From assembly GCA_916700875.1 (NCBI GenBank), contig CAKAKS010000039.1, positions 10,485,544 through 10,549,543 of the forward strand: a DNA stretch of 64,000 nt, in the 5' to 3' direction. The notes under the pieces are model-generated. The model saw nothing but the letters and a program-made list of their open reading frames with translations. It had not been told where the DNA came from and searched no databases. The position numbers and the translations under genes are program-made. The stretch comes from Sebastes aleutianus. Taxonomy: Eukaryota > Chordata > Actinopteri > Perciformes > Sebastidae. Below, one piece after another: positions 53,945 through 64,000 of the stretch; position 1 is the stretch's first letter; the number at the start of each line of letters is the position of its first letter.

Positions 53945-54284
53945 CTGCAAGAGAGAGAAAGAGATGGTCATTTATATGCATTATTAATGACAGATTATAT
54001 GTTGTTCTGGATATATATCTAAATTAATGTATCTGCTGAATCCTGTTTCATAACTGGTTTACAGCTGCAACAACAAAAGATTGATTTTTTTTAAATATCA
54101 TTGTCAATATATGTAGATTATTATGTACTTCCAAAGTCTATAAAGGCTATTATTTAGCCCTTTTTTAATCTTTGTCTCTATAAAAACAGATAACAGTTAT
54201 GAAATATGAAGAACTTGAAATGAACTCCACAGATTGCAGCTTTGGATGCTTTAAGGTCGTAAAAAGTTTTACAGACGACAGCAA

Positions 54285-54561
54285 AACAAAAACGATCTCC
54301 ATCCAAACGGGCATTTTAGGGTCGTCTCAGAATTAATCTCCGTCCATACTACCACGCCTGAAAACGAATATCACATGACCATTCACGTACACTGGGCATG
54401 CACGTGCCGGTGTAAACAGGAAGCAGCGCAGTTGGTTGTTCAATTGTAGAAAATACAACGAAGGAAGAACAGTGAAAAGAAAGACCAGAGATTTCTTTGC
54501 TTGGACCGACGCCGAGGTGGAGCCATTACTGAAAGTAACACAGATTTTACACATTTGTTAA
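54285..54561 (+). mobile_element. Transposon remnant with Myb/SANT-like coding
   Basis: Plus-strand 54451-54561 reads KYNEGRTVKRKTRDFFAWTD, then AEVEPLLKVTQILHIC and a stop. The 'F.WTD.EVE.LLKVT' pattern is the start of the Myb/SANT-like domain of Harbinger-type accessory proteins. Upstream CATCCAAACGGGCATTTTAG is repeat-like. Truncated and dead. Confidence 0.55.
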
Positions 54562-55689
54562 GATTTGAATCTCATTAGTATGGGCCAGACTTAAGGGCGT
54601 ATTTACTTGCCTGACAGGTGCAGTAATCTGTCACACTACGTAGGCTCCACCTTTATGGCCATGTTTGTATATTTTGCCTCAAAATGACCAAATAACCAAA
54701 ACAGTGGTGAGCAATCAGCCCGAACTCACAGACACTGCGACCATTTTCCTGCACAATCAAGAAGACCGATGGCTTATCCGCATCATACACCTCCCTCATC
54801 AACCTCCCCACCTAACAACCTTCCTCTCGACCTTCCTGACTAACTCGGTTCACTCAGTGATGTATATAATGAGATCCTGCGCGGCGTGATGTCGGGAGGT
54901 GACTTATTAACCCAAGCGGCTGTCCGGGCATCTGTCACATTAATGAAGTGGAGTCGGCGCCCTGAGGAGCCGTTAGAGAACAACACCTCATTACCATAAC
55001 AGAGCGCCGACGGCCCGGCTGAGAAACAAAGAGCAGAGGTCACATTACGCGAAGAGGAAATAAAGCAACGTGATGAGGTGTGTGTTTACAAGCAGTCACA
55101 ATACGGAGAAAAATGTTGGGAATTCATCGATGCAATTGGTGTAAAAACATGCACTTATATTTTATTACAATAGCGAAAGCCTTACGTTTCTACTCATAAT
55201 CCTTTATGTTTCGGCGCCTGCCCAATAATTGACTGGATTATGTTCTAACAAATCACACTGTAGTTTTCTTCAGGCATCAGATCATACTGGATGAAGTTTT
55301 TTTCAAACTTACCAGCATCTTTCTACATTGAATTCTATGAGAAGCTGCTAAAGTTCATAAAAGGCATCCGCCATCAAAAAACAATGCAAAAACTTGTGTC
55401 TTTCTTATTTCTTGGCAGAGTAGAGCGAAAACCTGAGAAGGGTTTGATTTCTCAGGAACATTGTGAGTCATTTTAAAGCTTTTTTCCTGAGACAGCCAGT
55501 TACACGGAAGGGCAAACCGGGTTGCTTTGCCTCTGATCCACAGCCATTCCTACAACTAGAAACAAGTAAAGTCACGTTTTCAAAATTTTGGCATCAACTT
55601 GGTACCAAAGTTTCGGTTCTCGTTACATCCCTACAACTTTTCACATATTCAATATCCCAGAGACCTGTAGACAGACTTTGATGTATAAA

Positions 55690-55985
55690 ATCAGTGGAGT
55701 TCCCCTTTAATGCCACAGCATAAAATGATATTTTAGACAAAGGGTTCTTCCAACTTTGTACCAATAGTTTTTGTTCATCCCTTTCCTGTTTCAACATGAC
55801 AATACCTCCGTGCACAAAGACAGCTCCATACAGAATAATGTTTTCCCAGTTTGGTGTGGAAGAACTTGACTAGTCTGCACAGAACTCTGACCTCAACCCC
55901 ATCCAACGCCTTTAGGATGAACTAGATCACCGACTATGAGCCAGATCTGATCACCAACACCAGTGTTGGACCCATCAGCGTAACG
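55690..55985 (+). pseudogene. Tc1-like transposase remnant
   Basis: CCTGTTTCAACATGACAATA encodes FQHDNTSVHK (the DNAPVHK motif). About 60 bp later, in a shifted frame, GVEELD, a stop, then SAQNSDLNPIQRL and DELDHRL match the SPDLNPIEHLWDELE region of Tc1-family DDE transposases. A frameshift and several stops make it non-functional. 55135-55689 has no recognised feature. Confidence 0.8.
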
Positions 55986-58665
55986 TAATTGTGATTGGCC
56001 CCAGTGCAAATTTTTTTCTTGGGCCCTCGCCCCAAACACAAGCGCACACTCGTGCACACACACATGCACGTACACACGCAAATACTCCAGACAATTGCAA
56101 AGTAGACAATTGCTATGCCACCATGGAACTCCAATCCTGTAAACCGGCCTCAGATCAGCACCACGGACAGCAGCCAAACGCCAAATGTATCAACGCTAAC
56201 TTAACAGCCTGCCCTTGACTCAGCAGCCGAATGTTATCACAGACAGAAAATTCAGTAGTTGCACATTTTCCAACATATGAGACATAACAATTACAGTGCT
56301 ATAGATTATAATCCCTGATGCCACTCCATAATAACAAAAAGAAACCAGTGCTCACCCATTAGAAGTTTATCCTACAGGTCTTGTGCTCCGCAAAGTCATT
56401 AACAACACTGCTTAAGAACCACGTCCTTTTTTATTGGAATATCTGGCCGTGAGTGACGCAGCACAACGTGGCACGCCGTTTTGAGTTGAACTTTTGTCAG
56501 ATGCCCAGCTGTTTCTATTTATTCCCAATCGCTCACCTTAAAATCACCTCAATGAACGAAGAATGGCTGATTGGTGACGTTAAAATGAGGAGTTATCTGT
56601 ACGATACCTCCTCATTTCACTACAGAAACCTTACTAAGGTGGCAGCTGGAGGGAGGGAGATCGCCTGAAAGTTTCCTACTGCTGGTGGCTATATTGTATC
56701 TCATTTCCAGTAAATATCAATATAATATTAAACGTGTTATCTGTTTAAAAAGAACAAACGAAGGAAGATAAGTGGTAACGTCTTCAGTCTGATCTCGAGC
56801 TCACAGCTAATAGGTGTCCACATACAGTATATATACGGAGTGAGAGCAAAAGCAGCAACAAACAAACACTGCATGCTTCTGAATCCTGTATGGAGATTCT
56901 TTCATCTTTCATGTCCATCATAATTTGAATATCATGAACCCTCCACACTGTTGTCAGTGCTACAAACTTCAAACCAAGAAATCCCTCTGAGTGTTCAGAG
57001 CCTCCTTTCCAAATTAAATTTCATGAACCGACCCGTTTGTGGTCGGTTCGGTATTAGTCTGCAGTAAATTAGGAGATGAGGTCTCCTGCGGTGCGGTGTT
57101 TATTCCCCCTGAGCTCTAAATGATAGCGGTCTAATCCAGGATTACATGTTTGACAGTCTGCAGAAGGAAGAGGTCGCCTGCAGGGCAGCACCTTCGGTTC
57201 ATTCAGCATGAAGACGTTCATACGGGAAGTACAGTTCTCACGTAAAGCAGGTATTTTCCAGGCAGGCTGCCATTAATCAGACTGCTTTAAGAGTAGCTGC
57301 ATTAGATTAAGTGTCTATGAGTAAAGAGGAGATCACGTTGAAAGTTTGGATCAGATTGGGCTTTAAAACTTCCTGCAGCGTGGATTTTACTGGACAGAAG
57401 AACTGCAGAGGGAGCAGATGGAGCGACTTTCTACAATCAGGATAAATGTCTTTTATCTAACTAAGAAATAAGACAATATGGCCTGTATGTAGAATGAATC
57501 TCTAAATAAACCAATTATGAGTTTAACTGCATGTGCATGTTTAATACGGTGCCAAAACAAACAAAACAATCCTGGAATATTAACATTGAAGATCAGATTA
57601 TATAGATTATTTAGATTGAAGATTGTGTTAAATGGTTTAAGATCGGCTTCTTTTGGAGTTTTAAAATAAAATTTGATTAAATAAAATGATTTAACTGCCC
57701 GTTATATTGTGTTTGAGATCAGAGCTCAGTTTCCCAAAAGCATCTAAAAGGATAAAATGATCTTAGTCCTGCTGTAGGTCTACGGGCTGAGATCATCTTT
57801 AAGACGCTTTTAGGAAACAGCGGAGAGGAGCTGCATCTGACTTTTATTTCAGTAGTAAAATAATTAGGGCAGTCAATCGATCAAAATATTTAGATCGCAA
57901 TAACTCGCATGATTGTCCACCTGTTGCTCAGCTCACCCCGTTTGGTCTGATGGGACCATAAGTGAGTTCAGACTGAGAAAACATTCTGTACAAAATAAAG
58001 CTGGGCTTGTTCTTCTGGTCCAGTGGATCACCACAGTATGGTCCAGTCAGCCTTCTCATTTAAGTTCAGTGTAGAGAGTTTAATCCCTAAATCTAAAGAG
58101 GGCTGAAATGTAAAAACACGATTGAGATCCAGCAGAGAAGACTCCAACCTGAATGTTTCTGAGGAATAAAAGAGTGACACCAAAGCACCAAAGTGGAACT
58201 AAACCTCCTGATGAGGCAGAAACTCGCTCCCTACCCATGAATCATTGCATGACCATACATAGAGAATGCCTGTGATTTACCGCAGCACATTCCAGCTGTG
58301 TTACAGCTCCCGCCGGCCGGCTGCAGCTCGTTTCCTTCAAAAGGCAGCAATAAAGAAACGATTAGGAAGAAGAGACATCGGTGTTTCTTGTCCTGATGTT
58401 TTCTTAGCGGCCGCCTCGCTCTGGTGGTGTTATTCACTCTGCTGCATTTCACTTAATCACTGACCTCCAACACTCAGACTGTGGCAGGGTCACGACCTCT
58501 AGTTTAACGGTTCAGAGGTGAGAAGTTCAAGTAACAAGAAGCAGCTTTTATGCGGTGAGGATTTTTCTACATCGTTATCACCTCAGGATGGAGGTTTTCC
58601 TCTCAGTCCGTCCAACACTTTAATCCAGAGACAAATATCTCAACTACTACTGCAAAGATTAAAAC
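55986..58665. other. Intron 1 or 5' flank without a recognised gene
   Basis: Contains a CA-rich stretch near 56030-56090, the short GGGCAGTCAATCGATCAAAA end-fragment at 57868-57890, and otherwise unique sequence. No signal-peptide-like frame followed by a phase-1 donor was found. Confidence 0.5.
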
Positions 58666-59078
58666 TAGGGCTAGACGCTCAAATCATAACATGGCAAACT
58701 GCAGCCCAACAGGCAAAAAACAGCTGTCAGTGTGCTGACTTGACTATGACTTGCTCCAAACTGCATGTGATTATCATAAAGTGGGCATGTCTGTAAAGGG
58801 GAGACTCGTTGGTACCCATAGAACCCATTTTCATTCACATATCTGGAGGTCAGAAGTCAAGGGACCCCTTCGAAAATGGCCATGACAGTTTTTTCTCGAC
58901 AAAATTTAGTGTAAATTTGGAGCGTTATTTAACCTCCTTCATGACAAGCTAGTGTGACATGGTTACAACCCACTACAACCCTCCAAAAGATCGATTGCGT
59001 AAACATGTTAAAGAAATTACTGGCGTTAAAACGAATTAGCATTAATGCGTTATTATCGTGTTAACTTTGACAGTCGTA
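58666..59078 (-). mobile_element. Long-inverted-repeat family, copy G
   Basis: Starts ACTAGGGCTAGACGCTCAAA and ends TTATCGTGTTAACTTTGACAG. The interior has GATTATCATAAAGTGGGCAT and the altered half-site pair AGGTCAGAAGTCA at 58847-58859. Same orientation as copy D. Confidence 0.8.
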
Positions 59079-59284
59079 ATTGAAATTAAATTTATATTCA
59101 TCATCTACAAAGAATAATCACCGAGGATTTTTGTGACGTTTCTTCTGGCACCACCATCAGGACAAAACTTCTTCTTTTACACAAAATATAGAGTTTTTTA
59201 AGGCTTGGGTGGAAACTGATTGAATCATCAGTACAAAAGATGAACAGTTATGTTAGAAAGTATCTGTTTCTTACAAAAAAAAAA

Positions 59285-59460
59285 GATGCTAGCAGGTCTG
59301 TGAGGTTGAACTCAGGTACAGCGGTGCTTTGAGCTAAATGCTAACATCAGAAGTAGTTGTTCCCATCAGAGAGTTTAGAAGCAAAGAGACGAAACTCTGG
59401 TGCCTTTTTGACAACAGCTGCTAGATAGCACTGCCGCCATTTTGGACTGAAAACACCAAC
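59285..59460. repeat. Two adjoining dispersed-repeat fragments
   Basis: 59285-59350 resembles the start of 7412-7775 (GATGCTAGCAGGTCTGTGAG, CTAAATGCTAACATCAG). 59372-59460 is the second copy of the 40941 repeat. Confidence 0.65.
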
Positions 59461-62400
59461 AAGTCTGATGCCATGGATGTATAAAGAGATATCTGTAAAT
59501 CAGAGGATAATTCTTCTTTTAAGGTAAATCGATTTCCCAGTACGAACACTTAAAAAGCCCTCATTTAAATCATGATGTCCTAAAAGTTGTAAAATTAACT
59601 AATAGCTGAATCCAGAGTTATTTTCCTCGGCGTAATGAACGTGCATCAGACCCACAGGAATGCACCACCCTGCACGTCTAAACTTTCTTACCCGGCCGCT
59701 ACCCAGAGAAGCATAAAGTGAGCGATGACACATAAACTTATATTTAAATTAGTTGTTGAGATATTTCACTGGACAGACAGACTGACAATGACATAGACTG
59801 ACAGTATGGCTAAAAACTGAAGGGTAAAGCTTGTGGACATAAAGACTTTAGACGAGCAGTTTCTCCCTCTGTGACCTCGGAGCAGTCAGGTGGATCAGGA
59901 CAGACAGGAAGCTGTTAAGGTGGAACTGGAACCCAGACAGTGTAAACAGTAGCTCTGACATGAAACACCTGTCTGCTCCCTGAACAGCACATCAGCAACA
60001 GTCTATTACAGTCTGTGTGTGTGTGTGTTTGCACTCTTTGCATGAATGTGTGTGTGTGGCAACTTTACAAGGAATGTCTGTATGATAGTGTGTAGTTTTA
60101 GTGCTTTTGTATCATCAAGATTAACGTCTGAGTTCATCTTTCTCCTCCACGCTCCGGCTGTCGTCCACCTCGAGTTACACAGCTTTAAGAGTCAGAGAGG
60201 TGGAGCCATCTGAACGCTTCAGGGGAGACACTACAGGTGAATATAGGGTACAAATATTTAAGTTTAACTAATAGATATCACCATGAAACTTCCTCAATAT
60301 ATTACTGACATTAAGACAATTATTTTTTGTAGTTACAAGTTTTCTGAAATGTTATGTTTAAATATGCAAAGGAGGCATTATCTAATGCTAACCTTTGGTG
60401 AATTTAGGAGAAATCTACAGGCGTAAATAGACAAAGTAGTAAAATAAACACCTGAATGTGTATTTTGGATGTTTTCTTTCTACTAGTCTGACAGAAGACA
60501 ATACGCCCAAAACCTCAAAACTAACCAGTGCATGAAAAACTATATTTTTGCCTGAGCTTGTCTTCCCTTCAGGTGACTTTTCGTCTACCGAACTGTACGA
60601 TGACTGAACCAGTGAAGCCTGGAGAAGCCACGCAGCTTAACTCTGTTATAACCCCGTTTTGATCTGATATCAAAAAGACATTTAGGGCCTGAATTCATCA
60701 GATGATTCACTTTAGTTCAAAATCTACAAAACACTTGAAGTGTATGAATCACACATATGATGTTTGTCAATTTAAAAGATAAGTTTGCAAGTCAACAACA
60801 ATTTTTCAATTTGCCTTCCCTGCCGGAAGACAGAAAAGTACAAACGCCTAAACATGTTATGAAATCACATTAGTGCATAATATCATAACCCTTTGTGTCG
60901 ATGTAATCAAATGAGGTCAAACAAGTCAATGAAGGCAACGGAGTAAACTAATATAGCGTGTTCTCCTGTCAGGTTTTATCATGTCACTTTAAATTTGACG
61001 GTGCACAGCTGCTGATGCAACAGCGTGAGCTCCAACATAAAAGTTGTGATGACGTATGTAGCTTAGAGAAGCTTCAGGAGCACCAGCATTAGTTTATAAC
61101 ATTCTTCTTGGATTTGACTTTTTGTCCTTTTCTGTGTTATGTTTTTTAACTGTTCCATGTCCTTCTTTATCTTGTAATGTGCAGTAAAAAACTGCAGATG
61201 TTTAATGCAGACATGGGTCCAACCTCTGGAGAAAATGAAAATCTCAATAGCATTTCAGGAACTAGTGATATGTATTAATAAAAATAGTGTTACATTATTG
61301 GGTTAATCGTCATATTTTCTGGGTGCTGTTGCACTCGGAGCATCTGCTGCCTCAGTTTCACTCCATCATTTCCTCACTGTGTGTCTGATTGTCTCTTTGC
61401 TGCAGGACAAACACGACTCGTCCAACATGGACACATCAAACGCTGCAGGTTTCAGTTACAGACCACACCGCCGGCGTGACAAAACCTGACATATGAGTTG
61501 GGTTGGAGACCTTTTGTGTCAAGAAGTACAAAGAAAACACCTGCTGTGTCTGTCACACAGTACCGATGGTGGACAGGAAATGTTAAAGGAGTCTCCAGAG
61601 GCCGCAGTGTTCATTACAACCACTAAAAGAGATTAGTGGACAGAGCAAACAACATTTTAGCGTTTCTTTTCAACGTCTAAGGTGTTGGATACATCAGACC
61701 GGCAATACGTCATCCAGAGGAGGCTCTCATGACCACGCCCCCTTTGGGGGGGGAAACCAATCCCGTGTCCCTCATAGACGGTAACAGAGTAAACAGAAGA
61801 AGTTGAGACATGTCTCCAAACTTCTACTTTAAACAAACCGCTAATAGTAATAACGCTATGCTGAAGAGTTGCTGTGTAGTTGGTTGCACCAACAATAAAT
61901 CCAAAAACGCTGATTTTTTTTCTTTTGAAATCAAATAAAATTTCAAAATAAATAATTTCAACATTTCAGGGTAATATCACAGATTTTTCTGAACCATTTA
62001 GGTTTCCATAAATACCTATAATTTTAAAGGATGGGTTCACGTGTTTTCCAAGTCTTTATCTTAATAACTGATGATTTACACTTAATTAGAAATCAGTATA
62101 TTGTTGATGGGAATGGACAATGAGTAAAAAGTAGAAGCAAAAATAGCCAGTAAAGTTCTATATTAATTATTCAGCCTTTTTTGACTAATCATACTGTTTC
62201 CTCATGGCTCGGTAGCTAATTTTTTAAAGCCCAGTACCGTGGCCTGAGGATCAGGAACCTTTGTGGCATGGGCATCAGATGATGTTATGCTGCACAACGT
62301 GGCCAGTGTTGGTTGGCCTCTAATAGGAAAAATTCCGGTGACTGTTGATGTAATGATCGAGAATTATTGGAGAAATAAAACAAGCACTCAGGTGAGGAAA

Positions 62401-62500
62401 AAGTTTTGTTAAAGAAGCAAAATCAGGAGGAAGAAGAGGTGAAGAGAGAAAAGCTGATTTAAGACGAATGGGAGAAGGAAGTGAAGATGGGCGGTGGTGG
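59461..62500. other. Sequence without a recognised feature
   Basis: AT-rich, with a short GT run at 60016-60028 and a GGGGGG run at 61747-61752. No convincing exon or element on either strand. Confidence 0.5.
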
Positions 62501-62511
62501 CGCAGGAGAAG

Positions 62512-62960
62512 GGGGGGGGGGGGGGGGGGTAATTCAGGGTGAGGACAGAAAGCGGAGGGGGGGGGGGGGTAACATGCTTATGTTCTACTGGAAAAGAGTG
62601 AATGAGTAGAATAGATTGTATGGAGAACTCTTGCTCAGCGTCTGTACGGAGAGAAAAAGACCACAACTGTGTCAGTGTGTTTATTCAGCGGAGAGTGGCC
62701 GACTCGGCGCTCCGGTCTGTGGGAGCCCCGCAGCCTCCAGCCGGACGCTGAATAAGAGGATTAGCCGAGCCCTGGGAGAGCCGGGACGTCCACAGGCTGC
62801 GGGGGTGAGAACTAGTGCCCACGCCAGAATGTGTGACAACCCCGCCCCCCCCCCAACACAACCACCCGAATCCCTGCCCCTCTCCTGATGCCAGGGGGAC
62901 GAGAGTCTGAGGAGGGCGGGGCTGGTTTGAGTAATACCAGCCGCTCAGACTGGGAGGGTA
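62512..62960. other. GC-rich, CpG-containing patch with poly-G runs
   Basis: Poly-G runs at 62512-62530 and 62557-62568, then 62690-62830, rich in CpG (GGCCGACTCGGCGCTCCGG, GCCGAGCCCTGGGAGAGCCG). This differs sharply from the AT-rich surroundings and could be a promoter or 5' UTR of ptprz1 or another transcript, but no start codon with a signal peptide is visible. 62961-64000 shows nothing further. Confidence 0.35.
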
Positions 62961-64000
62961 CGGCAGGTTAATCTGTGGACAGTCTGGGCTTGTATTTCTT
63001 TAAAGGTTTATGCTGGTGGCACCATGCCCGCATGGTTTGGCTCTTTAAGTACACAATTTCCAGATAGAGTTAAGACTGGCCAGCACTAAAAGATGTTTCA
63101 GTTCTTAACAGATGTGTAAAACGTGAGAGAGCCCACACATAACGACATGTTAAGTTAAATTTAACAGTTTTGTTCCTATAGTGTGTGGAGAGCAACGATT
63201 TGGCCAAAACAGCACATCACACACTAACAGATTCATTCATGAAATCTCTCAAAATCTCTCGTGATCAAACATGACTTTAGTGTAAACAAACACGGGCAGG
63301 AAGAATTAGCAATGTTAGTTTTTACTTTGTACTGAAAATTGACGAAGGATGGATGGATGAAGTCATGGAGACACGTTAAATAAACACTTGTGTTGTTGCG
63401 ACAAATCAACAAGTTGGTCCTCCATATTATGAGCTCCATCTTACTACTACTTTATGCTTCACGTTTAGCATTAGCTCATGCATTAGTCGCGGTTGCCATG
63501 ACGGCGGTGGTTCTCCTTCCTTCTTCAGTCAGCTTGGTTCTCTATTGGTTATCCTTCTTTCCCACGTGACTGCGTCATCAGCTGTCCTCTGGGTTTCTCT
63601 CACACACACACAACAGGAAATCTGTTCGTGAATATTTAACATGTTTACTATTTGAAATCGGTGGGGCCAGGATGGACTTCTGAGCCGATCAGGGGATGTT
63701 AAAAACACTCTTAACATAACTCACACCACAGGAACATCTGGAAAGATAATCTTTAGAACCATCAAAATATCAGGGCTTTGCTGATGATTGTCGGGAGGAG
63801 GGAACCAAAATCAGCTTGATTCTTGTGCAGTGTGTATACGGCATTAGTTTATCAGTAGATTTCCTTCATTCCAGACAGCCTCTGGTTTAATTTCATATTT
63901 CTATGAAAATCTGCTTGCAGAGACTTCCTGCAGACAGATAACGGTCTAAAAACTATGTTTTGGGGAAAAGGGCATTCGACTAACACTCATACGATTTTGT

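Larger units (their letters stand above)
52228..53508. mobile_element. hAT-type element with perfect 8-bp target duplication
   Basis: Starts CAGTGGTCTCAAACTC and ends GAGTTTGAGACCCCTG (15 of 16 inverted). GTCTAGAG flanks both sides exactly (52220-52227 and 53509-53516). CTGGGGGCCGC and CGCGGGCCGC stretches mark subterminal sequence. It contains a small tandem repeat (52371-52466), unrelated internal sequence and a SINE at 53193-53407. No transposase frame. Confidence 0.92.

Noticed and set aside
62616..62888. Plus-strand 90-codon frame in the GC-rich patch
   Set aside because: Arg/Pro/Ala-rich translation typical of GC-rich DNA; no domain.
1..64000. CRISPR arrays, operons, prophage or other prokaryotic systems
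   Set aside because: Split genes, SINEs and vertebrate DNA transposons show this is animal DNA; no regularly spaced short repeats of that kind exist.

Overview
The window is vertebrate genomic DNA, almost certainly from a ray-finned (teleost) fish. It is AT-rich, intron-dominated sequence carrying one split gene, with CA-dinucleotide and TTTA-type simple repeats, many short inverted-repeat DNA transposons, a tRNA-headed SINE, a Tc1-like remnant and LINE remnants. A spiny-rayed (percomorph) fish is likely from the repeat style, but that is inference.

One gene explains all the convincing coding sequence. It lies on the minus strand and is receptor-type protein tyrosine phosphatase zeta (ptprz1; I cannot tell the teleost a copy from the b copy). 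I could place 25 exons with GT/AG borders, from 53944 down to 639. They are joined in compatible phase throughout and give 1745 codons. Numbered by the human gene layout they are exons 2 to 26. In order they encode a carbonic-anhydrase-like domain (exons 2-8), a fibronectin type III domain (9-10), a short acidic link (11), one giant Ser/Thr/Pro-rich chondroitin-sulfate attachment exon of 782 codons (12), a transmembrane helix (13), the juxtamembrane segment (14-15), the catalytic phosphatase domain D1 (16-22) and the first part of the pseudophosphatase domain D2 (23-26). The signal-peptide exon should lie beyond the right edge, or was not recognised at 54-64 kb. The last D2 exons and the 3' UTR lie beyond the left edge.

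The rest of the window is intron or 5' flank, much of it mobile-element debris. (1) A roughly 700-bp family with long terminal inverted repeats occurs at least seven times (for example 2829-3545, 13490-14171, 19238-19850 and 58666-59078). Several copies carry a perfect direct repeat of the nuclear-receptor half-site. (2) Two hAT-type insertions (44774-45294 and 52228-53508) each sit in a duplicated target of the form NTCTAGAN, and the second contains a nested SINE (53193-53407) with its own 8-bp duplication. (3) A small TTAA-flanked element lies at 9819-10066. (4) Fold-back elements lie at 4641-5129, 15232-15737, 16508-17182, 38912-39732 and 42653-42852. (5) Remnants with Myb/SANT-like coding lie at 34042-34668 and 54285-54561. 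(6) A Tc1-like transposase remnant lies at 55690-55985, and LINE remnants lie at 4505-4620 and 37233-37400. Tandem repeats occupy 1-295, 31360-31780, 36151-36419 and 52371-52466.

I found no second protein-coding gene, no functional RNA gene and no undescribed multi-gene system. The most distinctive points are the reconstructed divergent proteoglycan exon, the open intron-12 read-through that could make a secreted phosphacan-like form, the shared TCTAGA target of two hAT insertions, and the repeat-borne DR1 motifs.
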